Assembly: GCF_000711735.1 (NCBI RefSeq)
Contig: NZ_JONL01000005.1
Coordinates: forward strand, 1-64,000
DNA from: Maridesulfovibrio frigidus DSM 17176
Lineage (GTDB): Bacteria > Desulfobacterota > Desulfovibrionia > Desulfovibrionales > Desulfovibrionaceae
DNA: 64,000 bases
Direction: 5' to 3'
The position numbers and the translations under genes were made by a program. Below, one piece after another: positions 35,437 through 46,510 of this stretch (position 1 is its first letter; each line of letters opens with the position of its first letter). The notes below the pieces were generated by a model. The model did no database searches. It saw only the letters and a list, made by a program, of their open reading frames with translations, and was not told the DNA's origin.

Positions 35437-35898
35437 ATGATCATGCCAAGCACAACTATAATACGCCCCGCAACCCACGAAGACTTGAACAGCCTCGTAA
35501 TGCTGCTGGAGATGCTTTTCTCCATAGAAACAGACTTCACAGCAAATAGAGGTACGCAGCTTCGAGGACTTGAGATGCTTCTAGAAAGCAATCAGGGGTG
35601 CATTATAGTCGCTGAAAACCGCGGAATGGTGGTTGGCATGTGTTCCGGGCAGTTTCTTATTTCCACAGCGGAAGGCGGGCTGTCGCTCGTAGTCGAAGAT
35701 GTGGTTGTTCATAATGAATGGCAAGGACGCGGTATTGGAGCAATGCTGATGAATACTGTCGGATTATACGCAAGAGAGCATAAAGCAACACGGTTGCAAC
35801 TGCTCGCAGACAGCGAAAATTTCCCGGCACTTAATTTCTATAAAAATCTTGGGTGGGAATCTACCCGTCTCATTTGTCTGAGAAAGCGTCACTCATAA
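35437..35898 (+). CDS. GNAT-family N-acetyltransferase in the nif operon
   Basis: 153 residues. TIIRPATHEDLNSLVMLLEMLF, a long strand with LVVEDVVVHNEWQGRGIGAMLM (acetyl-CoA loop QGRGIG) and LNFYKNLGWEST are GNAT hallmarks. Starts 10 bases after the ferredoxin stop and ends 11 bases before nifE, so it is part of the operon. GNAT proteins acetylate amines or protein termini; the substrate is unknown. Confidence 0.88.
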   Translation: MIMPSTTIIRPATHEDLNSLVMLLEMLFSIETDFTANRGTQLRGLEMLLESNQGCIIVAENRGMVVGMCSGQFLISTAEGGLSLVVEDVVVHNEWQGRGIGAMLMNTVGLYAREHKATRLQLLADSENFPALNFYKNLGWESTRLICLRKRHS

Positions 35899-35908
35899 AG
35901 GTAAAGCC

Positions 35909-37294
35909 ATGACTAATGCCATATTAGAAGAAAGAAAGGATCAGATCCACAGAACCGGACAGGGCGACATAGATATCGCTTGCAACCGTGAATCCCTAGC
36001 AGGGGCAGTCAGCCAGCGTGCATGTGTTTTCTGCGGATCGCGAGTTGTTCTCTACCCCATAGCTGATGCGCTGCATCTTGTTCACGGCCCCATTGGTTGC
36101 GCTGTTTACACATGGGATATCCGCGGAGCTCTTTCCAGCGGACCGGAACTCCACAGACAATCCTTTTCCACCGATCTTCAGGAAGTGGACGTTATTTTCG
36201 GAGGCGAAAAGAAACTTGAAGCGGCTCTTGATGAACTTATTGATCGTCACAGTCCGAAAGCAGCTTTCGTCTACTCTACTTGCATAGTCGGAATCATCGG
36301 TGATGACCTTGAAGCGGTATGCAGACAGATGAGCGAAAAGAAAGGAATCCCAGTTCTTCCCGTGATGTCTGAAGGCTTTAAAGGAAGTAAGCGCGAAGGA
36401 TATCTGGCTGCTTGTACAGCCATGTTCAAGCTTGTTGGTACCGAAGATGTTTCTGATGTATCTCCAGTCTCCGTAAATATTTTAGGCGACTTTAATCTCG
36501 CTGGAGAGATTTGGATTATCAGAGAATATTTCAGACGTATGGGCGTTGAAGTCGTTGCCAATATTACTGGCGACGGGCGCGTTAGGGACGTTGGCCGCAG
36601 TCATGGTGCGGCTTTAAATCTCGTACAGTGTTCGGGTGCGACTCTCGATTTGGCGAAAATGATGGAAGAAAAGTACGGCAAACCTTTTATACGAGTCTCC
36701 TACCTCGGCATAGAAGATATGGCAGACTCCCTCTATCAGGTGGCTGATTTCTTTAAGGATATCGACCCGAACATTGTAAAACGCACTGAAGAGCTCGTTA
36801 AAGAAGAGCTTTCGAAGCTCATGCCGGAAGTCGCCCGCTACCGTAAGGATTTAGAAGGCAAAAAAGTCGCCATGTACGTTGGCGGATCATTTAAAGCTTT
36901 CTCCTTACTAAAAGCGTTTAGGCACCTAGGCATGAAGGTAGTCATGGTCGGTTCACAGACCGGAACCAAAGAAGACTACGCCGAGCTGGAAAGGATTTCC
37001 GATCCCGGCACCATCCTTGTTGATGATGCCAACCCGCTCGAGCTTTCAGCTTTCATCAAAGAAAAGGACGTTGATCTATTCGTAGGCGGCGTCAAAGAGC
37101 GGCCCATCGCATACAAACTGGGCGTAGGATTTTGCGATCATAACCACGAACGCAAAGAAGCTCTTGAAGGATTCGAAGGAATGCTCAACTTCGCCCGTGA
37201 AGTTCACTCCTCAGTAATGAGCCCGGTTTGGTCATTTGTACCAAGACGCGCAAATAAAATTAATACAATCGAAAAGGAGGCAGGCAATGAGTAA
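35909..37294 (+). CDS. nifE: FeMo-cofactor scaffold protein NifE
   Basis: 461 residues. NifD-like: SQRACVFCGSRVVLYP, HGPIGCAVYTWDIRGALSSG, STCIVGIIGDDLEAVC. It forms the NifEN scaffold on which the NifB-co precursor matures. The last 8 bases overlap nifN. Confidence 0.96.
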   Translation: MTNAILEERKDQIHRTGQGDIDIACNRESLAGAVSQRACVFCGSRVVLYPIADALHLVHGPIGCAVYTWDIRGALSSGPELHRQSFSTDLQEVDVIFGGEKKLEAALDELIDRHSPKAAFVYSTCIVGIIGDDLEAVCRQMSEKKGIPVLPVMSEGFKGSKREGYLAACTAMFKLVGTEDVSDVSPVSVNILGDFNLAGEIWIIREYFRRMGVEVVANITGDGRVRDVGRSHGAALNLVQCSGATLDLAKMMEEKYGKPFIRVSYLGIEDMADSLYQVADFFKDIDPNIVKRTEELVKEELSKLMPEVARYRKDLEGKKVAMYVGGSFKAFSLLKAFRHLGMKVVMVGSQTGTKEDYAELERISDPGTILVDDANPLELSAFIKEKDVDLFVGGVKERPIAYKLGVGFCDHNHERKEALEGFEGMLNFAREVHSSVMSPVWSFVPRRANKINTIEKEAGNE

Positions 37295-38660
37295 AGTTAA
37301 GAACAAAGTGGAAAGACCTAATTTCGTTTCCACCACCAATGCCTGCAAACTCTGCACACCACTCGGTGCAGCAATGGCCTTCCGCGGAGTTGAAGGTTCC
37401 ATCCCCTTCCTTCACGGATCACAGGGGTGCGCAACATATATGAGACGTTACGTTATCAGTCATTTCCGCGAACCGGTGGATATTGCTTCCTCAGCACTCG
37501 GGGAAAAAGCTGCAGTTTACGGCGGTGGAGCGAACCTGAAAAAGGGCATCTTGAACGTCATGAAGAAGTACGAACCGGAAATGATCGGAGTGGCAACAAC
37601 CTGCCTGACCGAAACCATCGGTGATGACGTTCCAATGATTCTGCATGAATTCCATAAGGAATTTGGTGACCTTAAATTGCCTAAAATCGTCAGAGTTTCA
37701 ACTGCAAGCTACAACGGCACACATACTGATGGCTGGCACGGGGCTGTATGCTCCATGGTTGAACAGCTTTGTACTGAAAAAGCAGAAGCTGATGGAAGCG
37801 TAAACATTCTTCCAAACATGATCTCCTGCGAAGATGTTCGTGAACTGAAAGATATTTGTGACCACTTCGGAGTCAAATCCACTATTCTACCAGATATTTC
37901 TGAAACACTGGATGGCCCCGCACTTGAGGATTACGTAAAAATACCATCCGGCGGAACACCCATCGCAGACATCAAGAATATGTCAGCCGCAAGCGGGACA
38001 ATTGAATTCGGTCGTTGTCTTGGACCAAGAACAGGTGGAGTTGCTCTCGAAAAGAATTTCGCAGTAAAAAACCACCGCATAGGTATCCCAATGGGACTGC
38101 GTGAAACCGATGTTCTTTTCGATACCCTCGAAGACATCACCGGAACCCCCACACCCCGCCGTTACGAACTCGAACGTGGCCGTTTAATCGACGCATATGT
38201 TGATGGACACAAATACGTGTTCGGCAAACGCGCAGTTGTTTACGGCGAAGAAGATTTAGTCACCGGGCTATGTGCATTCCTTAGCGAGATTGGAGTTGAT
38301 GTCATCCTCGCAGGAACCGGAGCACGCGGCAGAGGCATGGCAGAATCTATCGCAGCAGTAACTGATGGCGTCGCAAGCAAAATGCCGATAATTCGCGAAG
38401 GTGTCGATTTCCAGGACATCGCTGATGAAGCCGGTGAACTTAAACCGGACCTTATGATCGGCCATTCCAAGGGGTATAAATATGCCAAAGCATGGAACAT
38501 TCCACTTATCCGCGTCGGCTTCCCAATTCATGACCGTTTCGGTGGTCAGCGCATCCTTCACCTTGGATATGGCGGAGCACTCTCAATGTTCGACAAGATT
38601 GTAAATGCAGTGCTTGAAAAGAAGCAGACTGACAGTGATATCGGCTACGGATACTTGTAA
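37287..38660 (+). CDS. nifN: FeMo-cofactor scaffold protein NifN
   Basis: 457 residues from ATG 37287, with AAAGGAGG upstream and the start inside the end of nifE. NACKLCTPLGAAMAFRGVEG, HGSQGCATYMRR and ATTCLTETIGDDVP mark it as NifK-like; it pairs with NifE. An earlier ATG in frame at 37236 has no ribosome site. Confidence 0.95.
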   Translation: MSKVKNKVERPNFVSTTNACKLCTPLGAAMAFRGVEGSIPFLHGSQGCATYMRRYVISHFREPVDIASSALGEKAAVYGGGANLKKGILNVMKKYEPEMIGVATTCLTETIGDDVPMILHEFHKEFGDLKLPKIVRVSTASYNGTHTDGWHGAVCSMVEQLCTEKAEADGSVNILPNMISCEDVRELKDICDHFGVKSTILPDISETLDGPALEDYVKIPSGGTPIADIKNMSAASGTIEFGRCLGPRTGGVALEKNFAVKNHRIGIPMGLRETDVLFDTLEDITGTPTPRRYELERGRLIDAYVDGHKYVFGKRAVVYGEEDLVTGLCAFLSEIGVDVILAGTGARGRGMAESIAAVTDGVASKMPIIREGVDFQDIADEAGELKPDLMIGHSKGYKYAKAWNIPLIRVGFPIHDRFGGQRILHLGYGGALSMFDKIVNAVLEKKQTDSDIGYGYL

Positions 38661-38706
38661 ACATAAAATCCAAAGCGAATTTGAATAAACAGTAGGAGCC
38701 AAACTA

Positions 38707-39975
38707 ATGAAAGATACAAGCAAGCACCCATGCTTCAATAAGGAAACAGCCGGTTCGTGCGGCAGAGTTCACCTACCTATCGCACCCAAATGTAATATTC
38801 AGTGCAACTACTGTAATAGAAAATATGATTGTGTAAACGAATCTCGCCCAGGCGTAACCAGCGGAGTTCTGAAACCATTTCAGGCCGCAGAATATATGGA
38901 TAAAGTGCTAGCAAAAGAGCCTCGCATCACAGTTGCAGGTATTGCCGGTCCCGGCGACCCATTCGCAAACGCTGAAGAAACAATTGAAACCATGCGTCTG
39001 CTAAATGAAAAGCACCCACACCTTCTGTTCTGCCTGTCGTCAAACGGCATGGGAATCCTGCCTTATCTGGATGATATAGCTGAACTTGGAGTATCCCACG
39101 TTACAATTACTATCAGCGCAGTAGATCCTAAAATTGGCGCAAAAATTTACTCATGGGTGAAAGATGGCAATGTCGTTTATCGCGGTGAAAAGGGAGCCAA
39201 AATACTCCTCGAACGCCAGCTTGAAGCGATCAAAGGACTTAAAGAGCGTGGGATAATCGTTAAGGTTAACTCCATCGTTATCCCGGGCATAAACGAAGAT
39301 CACATAGTAGAAGTTGCAAAAGTTGTGGCGGAGCTTGGAGCGGATATTCAGAACATGATCCCCATTAAACCGACTGCTGACACTCCTTTTGCAAACGTTA
39401 TGGAGCCTAAGCATGATATAATCGGACCGCTGCGCAAAGAAGCAGGCGAAGTTATCAAGCAGATGACTCACTGTAAGCGTTGCCGCGCTGACGCAGTAGG
39501 ACTTCTCGGTGATGACAAGTCAGCATCACTTTGCGGAACATTGCAGGCTTGCTCAAAACTCAAGCCTATCGATCCACTAGCCTCGCGCCCGTATGTGGCA
39601 GTTGCCAGCCGCGAAGGACTGCTTGTTAATCAGCACTTAGGTGAAGCTAAGTCCTTTTATATATGGGGAGAATCTGATTCAGGAGGATTCCACCTAATCG
39701 AAGAACGTCAGGCCCCAAAATCTGGCTGCGGCCCGAAACGCTGGGCTGATCTGGCTGCGGCTTTCAAAGACTGTAGAGCGGTACTAAGCGCCGCAGTAGG
39801 TCAGACTCCACAGCTTTTGCTTGAAGAAAGCGGCATGGAATGCCATGTGGTAAGCGGATTCATCGAAGATGCGCTAAGCGCAGTATACACAACAGGCGAC
39901 ATAAGTAAGCTAAGCAGCCGAAAAGGCGGAATAGCAGGAGCATGTTGTACTGGGACGGGTACTAGTTGCGGTTAG
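38707..39975 (+). CDS. nifB: FeMo-cofactor biosynthesis radical-SAM protein NifB with NifX-like domain
   Basis: 422 residues, TAGGAG before ATG. Radical-SAM motif CNIQCNYCNRKYDC near residue 30, GIAGPGDPF, TVNSIVIPGIN-like segment, and the HCKRCRADAVGLLGDD motif of the extra clusters. The last 130 residues are a NifX/NafY-like domain (VAVASREGLLVNQHLGEAKSFYIWG). It makes NifB-co, the Fe-S-C core of FeMo-co, from SAM and [4Fe-4S] clusters. Last gene of the operon; compare the Cys-less paralog at 33939-35084. Confidence 0.96.
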   Translation: MKDTSKHPCFNKETAGSCGRVHLPIAPKCNIQCNYCNRKYDCVNESRPGVTSGVLKPFQAAEYMDKVLAKEPRITVAGIAGPGDPFANAEETIETMRLLNEKHPHLLFCLSSNGMGILPYLDDIAELGVSHVTITISAVDPKIGAKIYSWVKDGNVVYRGEKGAKILLERQLEAIKGLKERGIIVKVNSIVIPGINEDHIVEVAKVVAELGADIQNMIPIKPTADTPFANVMEPKHDIIGPLRKEAGEVIKQMTHCKRCRADAVGLLGDDKSASLCGTLQACSKLKPIDPLASRPYVAVASREGLLVNQHLGEAKSFYIWGESDSGGFHLIEERQAPKSGCGPKRWADLAAAFKDCRAVLSAAVGQTPQLLLEESGMECHVVSGFIEDALSAVYTTGDISKLSSRKGGIAGACCTGTGTSCG

Positions 39976-39998
39976 GTTTATATAAAAAGTAGATGCTT

Positions 39999-40034
39999 AA
40001 AGCCCCGTCGGACTTATTGTCTGACGGGGCTTTT
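39999..40034 (+). terminator. Terminator of the nif operon
   Basis: AAGCCCCGTC (40000-40009) and GACGGGGCTT (40023-40032), then TT. Confidence 0.9.
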
Positions 40035-40074
40035 ACTTGAGCAATATTATTTTAAAACACTAAAATTAAAGCAT

Positions 40075-40115
40075 AAAAACACCCGGAAAAAGAATCATCT
40101 TTAGCCGGGTATTTT
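40075..40115 (-). terminator. Probable terminator of nifA
   Basis: ACCCGG (40081-40086) and CCGGGT (40105-40110), with T-rich sequence on the nifA side (minus strand GTTTTTATG). Short stem. Confidence 0.6.
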
Positions 40116-40147
40116 TAAATAAGCACACCAACAACCATCAAAAACTT

Positions 40148-41773
40148 CTAAACTTCAACTCCATCCTTCATGCGTCTAAGACGAGCACGCCCTTCTGCAA
40201 TCATAGACTCTAACCCATATCTCTTAACACGGTAGCCCATCTGCCGAGCAGACAAACCAAGAGTATCTGCTGCCTTGTACTGAATCCATCCGTTTCTCTC
40301 TAATGCGGCTACCACTTCGTTTCGCTCCACTTCTTTAAGCGAAGTGCAATGCGGTGGCTCATCACAGGTATTAGTTGATTCATGTCCAATCGAATTCTGC
40401 ACAAAACTCTGTCCGGGAGCGAGGTAGGACTTCAAAAATTCTAGAGTAATATACTCACTGTCAGACATGATAACCAATCTCTCTATGAGATTCTGCATCT
40501 CACGAACATTACCAGGCCAATCATATGTAATTAGAGCATCCAAAGCCGCCGGAGTGAAAAACATCTGCCGACCATAATCATCCGACATTTTCTGAAGGAA
40601 GTGGTTAAGCAATCCAGTTATGTCTTCCTTTCGTTCCTTTAATGGCGGGACCAGAATAGGGAAAATATTCAATCTGTAATAAAGATCAAGCCTGAATTCA
40701 TTGCGCTCAACAAGTTCACCGAGGTCACGGTTCGTAGCGGCTAGAATGCGAACATCAATTGTACGAGTTCGATTAGATCCTAAACGTTCAAGCTCTTTCT
40801 CCTGCAACACACGCAAAAGCTTAGCCTGTAGATTCATAGGAAATTCGCCAATCTCATCGAGGAAAATAGTACCGCAATCTGCTTCTTCAAAGCGCCCGCA
40901 TCTAGTTCCGACTGCTCCGGTAAAAGCACCCTTTTCATAACCGAATAGTTCTGATTCCAATAGATTTTCGGGAATGGATGCACAGTTCACTTTAATGAAC
41001 GGATGCCCCTTCCTGTCCGACAGTTCATGAATAATGCGAGCAATCAAAGTTTTACCGACACCGGATTCTCCAAGAAGCAATACAGTAGCCCGCGTAGGTG
41101 AAACTTTTTCTATCTGTCTCTGAACTTCGACCATGGACGAACTCTGTCCGACAATATAAGGGCCTTTGTTGTTTTTAGATATCTGCGACTTGAGAGACGT
41201 GTTCTCTCTTTTAAGAACAGCTTCACGCTCCTTAACCTTCTCATTAAGGCTAATAAACTGCCCAATAAGAGTAGCAACAATTTTAAGGAAATCGATATCC
41301 TCTTCAAATGCAACTTCGTCATCAAACAAGCGATCAACATTCAGCACGCCAATTGAATCACCATGTAGAAGTATAGGAACTCCAAGAAATGATATAAGAC
41401 CGCGCTGAATTTTGCGCGAGCCTGTCTTATCCAAAAACAAAGGTTCCTTCGTAATATCAGGAACATAAAAAGGTTCACCAGTCTGAAAAATGCGCCCGGT
41501 AACCCCTTCATTCAGCCGATAAACCCCGCGCTGCCGTTCCTCATGAGTAAGCCCGTAAGATGCATTGATGGACAGCTGTCCTGTCTCCGGGTCATGCAAG
41601 GTTACAGTCGCCCGCTGCATACTCAGCTTCTCGGACATTATGCAAAGAACTCCGTCCAAAGCAGATTCAAGATTCAATGCCTGATCTATAGCTTGGCAGA
41701 TAGCAAGCAATGCCGAAAGTTTCAGTCCGTGTAAATTTGGATACATACCTCTACTAAGCAAGCAAGGTGCCAT
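40148..41773 (-). CDS. nifA: Nif-specific sigma-54 activator NifA
   Basis: 541 residues; the start is uncertain (ATG 41773 or ATG 41746, neither with a good ribosome site). GAF domain at about 15-180 ([27 protein letters not shown]), AAA+ domain at about 215-450 with GESGVGKT, the sigma-54 loop [33 protein letters not shown] and the R finger, and a Fis-type HTH at the C terminus ([20 protein letters not shown]). The linker before the HTH has two Cys only (TCDEPPHC), so the redox Cys motif of rhizobial NifA is not complete. It activates the -24/-12 promoters between nifV and nifH. Convergent with the nif operon. Confidence 0.93.
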   Translation of the reverse strand: MAPCLLSRGMYPNLHGLKLSALLAICQAIDQALNLESALDGVLCIMSEKLSMQRATVTLHDPETGQLSINASYGLTHEERQRGVYRLNEGVTGRIFQTGEPFYVPDITKEPLFLDKTGSRKIQRGLISFLGVPILLHGDSIGVLNVDRLFDDEVAFEEDIDFLKIVATLIGQFISLNEKVKEREAVLKRENTSLKSQISKNNKGPYIVGQSSSMVEVQRQIEKVSPTRATVLLLGESGVGKTLIARIIHELSDRKGHPFIKVNCASIPENLLESELFGYEKGAFTGAVGTRCGRFEEADCGTIFLDEIGEFPMNLQAKLLRVLQEKELERLGSNRTRTIDVRILAATNRDLGELVERNEFRLDLYYRLNIFPILVPPLKERKEDITGLLNHFLQKMSDDYGRQMFFTPAALDALITYDWPGNVREMQNLIERLVIMSDSEYITLEFLKSYLAPGQSFVQNSIGHESTNTCDEPPHCTSLKEVERNEVVAALERNGWIQYKAADTLGLSARQMGYRVKRYGLESMIAEGRARLRRMKDGVEV

Positions 41774-42079
41774 ATTTAAGCTTTAAAATTAATCAACTAT
41801 TACAGGCTTTTATATTTTTGAACCCAAACAAAGATTGACAAATATGTTAAATACAAAACTGTAGTCTACATATTTGCAAACTTTATCGAGCACATTACAA
41901 AAAATAATATGCCATGTAATTTGGTATACAAAAAAATTGATTCAAAATGTAGAATACAATATTACCAAGGAATTGCTTACTAAAGTCACTTTGAAAGCCG
42001 TAATTTATATGCTAATATTCTAATTGATTTTAAAATAAACATATCGCACACATATAAAATGGGTTAATCTAGAAGATTT
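41774..42079. promoter_or_regulatory. Regulatory region between nifA and the diguanylate cyclase
   Basis: 306 AT-rich bases. Three TGT-N5-ACA motifs at 41845-41855, 41860-41870 (TGTAGTCTACA, perfect) and 41948-41958, and one TGT-N10-ACA at 41915-41930, a full match to the classical NifA site. No -24/-12 promoter was found on the nifA side. Confidence 0.55.
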
Positions 42080-43963
42080 ATGCAGACAAATTCAAACAAG
42101 CCGTTATCCACAGAACCCCAGCTTAATACAACATGGTTACCTGTATTTATTGGTATACTACTCTTTACTCTGACTCTAGTTTTCTGGTGGACGCTTAGAG
42201 AAGCCGATCGGGCAGATACTAGAAATCTTGTGAAGCAACATGCCGACAAACTTTCCGCCGATATTCAGGCTGATCTTCGGTCCAGAATTCCTGCTTTGCA
42301 GCGCATTGTCGACCGGTGGGAATTTAACGAAGGAACATCTAAGGCTAGCTTTCTCGACGATGCAGGGCATTACATTCACGACCTACCCGGGTTCCAGGCT
42401 ATAGGATGGGTCGACAAAAATTTCCGTGTTACGTGGATTGTCCCGATGAGTGGAAATGAGCAAGCGGTAGGTCTTGACCTAGGTTTTGAAAAAAACAGGC
42501 GCATCTCCCTCGAAAAGGCAAAAATGAGCAAAACTACGACTATGACTGACACCATTGAACTCGTGCAGGGGGGCAAAGGGTTTATTGTATATTTCCCGAT
42601 ATATATTAACCATACTTTTGATGGTTTCATATCCGCAGTGTTCAGAACACAGCCATGGCTGGACCATATTTTTAGAACAGAAGACACATTTAATGATTAC
42701 AAATATTACGGTGTAAATGTTGAGATAAACGGCATCCCTATTTACAAACAAAAAGAATGGAATAAACTTCAGAAAAACTCTTTTGATGAAACCACATCAA
42801 CCAAAATAATAGACCATCAGTTTACTATCACTTGCCGCCCTACAGAATTGTTCTTCGATCACCACGGCCAAAGCCATCATCCATCAATAGTCTTATTAGT
42901 TGGAACTGTAATGGCAATTCTTATTGCTTTCGTAGTCCACTTACTCCAAAAAACATCTACGGAAGCGTGGCGTACATATTCAGCTCAAAAAACGCTAGAA
43001 TTTGAAGTTCAAAACCACGAAAATACAACTGCAGAACTTCAACATGCATCTGCCAGATTAACTTTGGCCGCAAAAGCGGGAAAGATAGGTATCTGGGTTT
43101 GGGATATTGCTGCGGACACACTCACATGGAATGATAGAATGTTTGAACTATATGATATTCCTTCTGACATTAACCCCAACTACGAAACGTGGCGTGGCTC
43201 CCTTCATCCTGAAGATGCGGAAGAAGCCGACACCAAACTTAAATACGCAGTCGCGGGCAAAGGGACATTTGATACTCAGTTCCGCATTGTAAATTCGGCC
43301 GGAGAAATAAAACATATCCACGCTGCAGCTAAAGTAGAACGCGACGCCAAGAACAAAGCCATACGTATGACTGGCGTAAACTGGGACGTAACAAATCAAA
43401 AAGAGACCGAAGAACAAATACGCCACATGGCAACACATGATTTACTTACAGGTTTGCCAACCCTGAAACTTGCAAAAGATAGGGTTGGAATGGCTTTTGC
43501 CATAGCCCAACGTAAAGAACTACTGACAGCAGTAATGTTCGTAGACCTTGATGGCTTTAAAAACGTAAACGACACGCTAGGTCATGATGCTGGAGATGCG
43601 GTACTACAAGAAACAGCCAAGAGACTGCTTTCCTGCGTGAGAAAAGTAGATACGGTCGCTAGAATTGGCGGCGATGAATTCTTGATTGTTTTGAACGAGC
43701 TAAATTCTAAAGAAGATATGGAAACCATTGCCGGAAAAATTGTTACATCGATAGCAATGCCATTCATTCATAAAAGCAATCAAGTCACGGTGGGCGCCAG
43801 CGTAGGAATAGCAGTCTGCACAGCTTCCTGCTCACAAAAAGACATCGAAGGACTTATTAAACAAGCTGACGAAGCCATGTATTCTATCAAAAAGACGGGT
43901 AAAAATGGGTATGCATTCGCGGAATCAGAAAACTTAGAACAGGATGAAAGCAATAAAAGTTAA
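42080..43963 (+). CDS. Membrane diguanylate cyclase (CHASE-PAS-GGDEF)
   Basis: 627 residues. Membrane helix at about 20-40, a CHASE-type periplasmic domain (about 45-265; GFQAIGWVDKNFRVTWIVP), a second helix near 275-295, a PAS domain (about 330-445; GIWVWDIAADTLTWNDRMFELYDIP), and GGDEF at about 460-620 with the intact GGDEF motif, preceded by a RKVD inhibitory site five residues upstream. It would make c-di-GMP in response to an extracellular cue. It shares its promoter region with nifA. Confidence 0.92.
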   Translation: MQTNSNKPLSTEPQLNTTWLPVFIGILLFTLTLVFWWTLREADRADTRNLVKQHADKLSADIQADLRSRIPALQRIVDRWEFNEGTSKASFLDDAGHYIHDLPGFQAIGWVDKNFRVTWIVPMSGNEQAVGLDLGFEKNRRISLEKAKMSKTTTMTDTIELVQGGKGFIVYFPIYINHTFDGFISAVFRTQPWLDHIFRTEDTFNDYKYYGVNVEINGIPIYKQKEWNKLQKNSFDETTSTKIIDHQFTITCRPTELFFDHHGQSHHPSIVLLVGTVMAILIAFVVHLLQKTSTEAWRTYSAQKTLEFEVQNHENTTAELQHASARLTLAAKAGKIGIWVWDIAADTLTWNDRMFELYDIPSDINPNYETWRGSLHPEDAEEADTKLKYAVAGKGTFDTQFRIVNSAGEIKHIHAAAKVERDAKNKAIRMTGVNWDVTNQKETEEQIRHMATHDLLTGLPTLKLAKDRVGMAFAIAQRKELLTAVMFVDLDGFKNVNDTLGHDAGDAVLQETAKRLLSCVRKVDTVARIGGDEFLIVLNELNSKEDMETIAGKIVTSIAMPFIHKSNQVTVGASVGIAVCTASCSQKDIEGLIKQADEAMYSIKKTGKNGYAFAESENLEQDESNKS

Positions 43964-44024
43964 TAATAGTATGAAACACTGCACCCTGAAGAGGGCTCAT
44001 TTCAACGAGCATTTCTTCCACAAA

Positions 44025-44055
44025 AAAACGGCCAGAAGTCACTTCTGGCCGTTTT
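44025..44055. terminator. Bidirectional terminator between convergent genes
   Basis: Perfect 15-bp arms (AAAACGGCCAGAAGT and its complement) around one base. Confidence 0.9.
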
Positions 44056-44080
44056 ACTAAATCAACATTTTAAATTCAAT

Positions 44081-46249
44081 CTAACTGTCAGATTTCATGT
44101 CATCAATAATTGCGAGCAGTTCCTTTGCTTGGTTTGCCATTTCCTCTGCTGCGGCACTTGCTTCTGCTGAAGCTTCCGCAGTCTGCATAGCAATCTGGTT
44201 CACATCATCAATAGAACGGTTAATTTCTTCCGAAGTTGCGGACTGCTGCTCCGAAGCGGTTGCAATGCTTTGAATTCTATCTGCCGAAATCTCAACATCA
44301 GTGACAATCTGATCAAAGACACTACCTGAGCTTCTGGAAAGTTCCGTCGCAGAGGTAATATTCTCTACAACTGAATCCATATTGGATATATTATCTTGAG
44401 CAACCTTCTGAATTCCTCCTATGGACTCACCAACTTCCTTGGTCGCACCCATAGTTTTTTCAGCAAGTTTTCTAACCTCATCAGCAACTACAGCAAACCC
44501 TCTACCAGCTTCACCAGCCCTAGCAGCTTCAATCGCAGCATTCAAGGCAAGTAAGTTGGTCTGGTCGGCAATGTCTTCGATGACATTCATAACGGCTCCG
44601 ATGTCCTGAGCCTGTTGACCAAGTTTACCCATATTTTCTTTCAATGATTCAGTCTGACCTTGTATTTTACCCATGGATTCAATTGTCTGATTAATTACTC
44701 GTGAACCCTCAAGTGCACTCTTTTTAGAATTCTCTACCTGCTCAGCAGTCTCTCCGGCATTTTTGGCAACTTCAAGGACAGTGGCGTTCATTTCTTCCAT
44801 TGCGGTTGCAGTTGATGCCATCCTCTCACGCTGCATCTCACTACCTTTTTCTATTTCTTCGGACTGGTTGAGCATTTGTTCAGAAGCCTTAGAACCATGT
44901 GCAGCAACTGTTTCTAACCGCTCAGCTGCTATATTCATCCCTTCGGCTTTGGCTCGCTCTGCTTTGGCTTTGGCCTCTTCGGCTTCTGCAACAGCCTGTT
45001 CTGCAACCAAAGTCTTCTCTTCTGCCATGGCATGCTTCTCTTCAATTTCTGCAATGCCTTGCGCAAGTTTTCCCGCCATATTATTAACAGAACCCTGCAT
45101 ACGACCAATTTCATCAGTAGAGTTTGCAGGTAAATTAATTTTAAGATCACCATCAGCTATGGATTCGAGAGCCAGAACAGTTTCATTCAAAGGTTTCGTA
45201 ATCGAATTTGAAATAAGAATAATTACACCAATAATCAAAAAGATACCAACCACTCCGATACCAAGCATTTTATTACGAAGTGCTCTTGCATCTGCAAGAA
45301 CTTCATCCATTGGAATGCTTAACCCCAAAATTAACGGAGTTTTTGATATACCGATATCTACTGGAACAAATATAAAATAGGATGCCCCTTTAGCTGTTTC
45401 TTCATAATGAGTATAAACTTTCCCCTGAAGAACCTGTTTTTTAACTCCATCTTTGATGGTATCAGAAATCTCGCTATCATCGAAAAAGTTTAACTTACCT
45501 TCGACATATTTTTTGTTATCAGGGTGAGCCATGTAGCGTCCCTGATTGGAAACTAAAAAAGCATAGCCAGAGCCGAAGACATCAAGGTTACGAACAAATT
45601 TATCGATGGTACCCATAGGAAAATCAACACCGACAACCCCAATAAATTTCCCATTGATGTTCATAGGGACAACCATATCGACCATAAGAACCTTTTCATT
45701 ACCAATCGTATAAGCCCAGGGTTCCATAACGACTTCACGGTTAGTTTTCCTTGGCAAACTATACCAAACCCCATCACCATTATCTTTGTCGTAATTGGCA
45801 CTTGCTACAACTTCTAGCTTTCCAGAATCACGATAAACCCATGGGACAAATCGACCGTCAACATTATGATATTCGGCATTTTTAAAATCATTATCTCTTC
45901 CATCAAGCATATTAGGTTCAAAACAAATGTATGTCCCTAGATATCCATCATTACTTTGTAAAAACCCTTTCATAGATTTAACAAGCACTTCCCGTGAATC
46001 ATATACTTTATTTTCAGCCAACCCTTCAGCCATGCGGGCAATGGCTCGAGCTGAGATAAGAGATTCACTCATATCCCCATCGATTTTATTTGCGTAGCTG
46101 TACGCCATCTCCAGCCCCTGTTTTTCGGCACCTTCACGCATCTTTTCAATAAAAATATTTTCTTGAAATAAAGTAATCCCCAAAAAAACAGGAACAACTA
46201 TGACCAAAGTCATCATGATTTTCCAACGAAGATTGATATTTTTTAACAT
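44081..46249 (-). CDS. Methyl-accepting chemotaxis protein with dCache sensor
   Basis: 722 residues from ATG 46249 (GGGGGAAG just upstream; a longer reading to 46327 lacks a ribosome site). Membrane helix near the start, dCache_1 periplasmic sensor ([39 protein letters not shown]), second helix ([20 protein letters not shown]), HAMP, a long Ala/Glu-rich coiled coil, and the signalling tip [38 protein letters not shown] (in pieces). It feeds CheA/CheW; the ligand is unknown. No C-terminal CheR-docking pentapeptide. Confidence 0.94.
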   Translation of the reverse strand: MLKNINLRWKIMMTLVIVVPVFLGITLFQENIFIEKMREGAEKQGLEMAYSYANKIDGDMSESLISARAIARMAEGLAENKVYDSREVLVKSMKGFLQSNDGYLGTYICFEPNMLDGRDNDFKNAEYHNVDGRFVPWVYRDSGKLEVVASANYDKDNGDGVWYSLPRKTNREVVMEPWAYTIGNEKVLMVDMVVPMNINGKFIGVVGVDFPMGTIDKFVRNLDVFGSGYAFLVSNQGRYMAHPDNKKYVEGKLNFFDDSEISDTIKDGVKKQVLQGKVYTHYEETAKGASYFIFVPVDIGISKTPLILGLSIPMDEVLADARALRNKMLGIGVVGIFLIIGVIILISNSITKPLNETVLALESIADGDLKINLPANSTDEIGRMQGSVNNMAGKLAQGIAEIEEKHAMAEEKTLVAEQAVAEAEEAKAKAERAKAEGMNIAAERLETVAAHGSKASEQMLNQSEEIEKGSEMQRERMASTATAMEEMNATVLEVAKNAGETAEQVENSKKSALEGSRVINQTIESMGKIQGQTESLKENMGKLGQQAQDIGAVMNVIEDIADQTNLLALNAAIEAARAGEAGRGFAVVADEVRKLAEKTMGATKEVGESIGGIQKVAQDNISNMDSVVENITSATELSRSSGSVFDQIVTDVEISADRIQSIATASEQQSATSEEINRSIDDVNQIAMQTAEASAEASAAAEEMANQAKELLAIIDDMKSDS

Positions 46250-46510
46250 GCTTCCCCCAATAAAATTATTACTCGCAATAATCCCTCGATATCCCCATGA
46301 GACAAACTTGCTATATATTTTGTTCATTACTTATATCATTAGCACTTTAAATAAAAGTGCTAATATATTGTTATTCAGCATAACAGATCATCAAGTTACT
46401 AATTAATAAACCAGTTAGAATTATTCGATACGATTACAATCATTATTCTCTTACGATTCTGGACGTTATTGACTTATGAAAAACCATTGTTTGGAGATCC
46501 TGCCCTGAGT

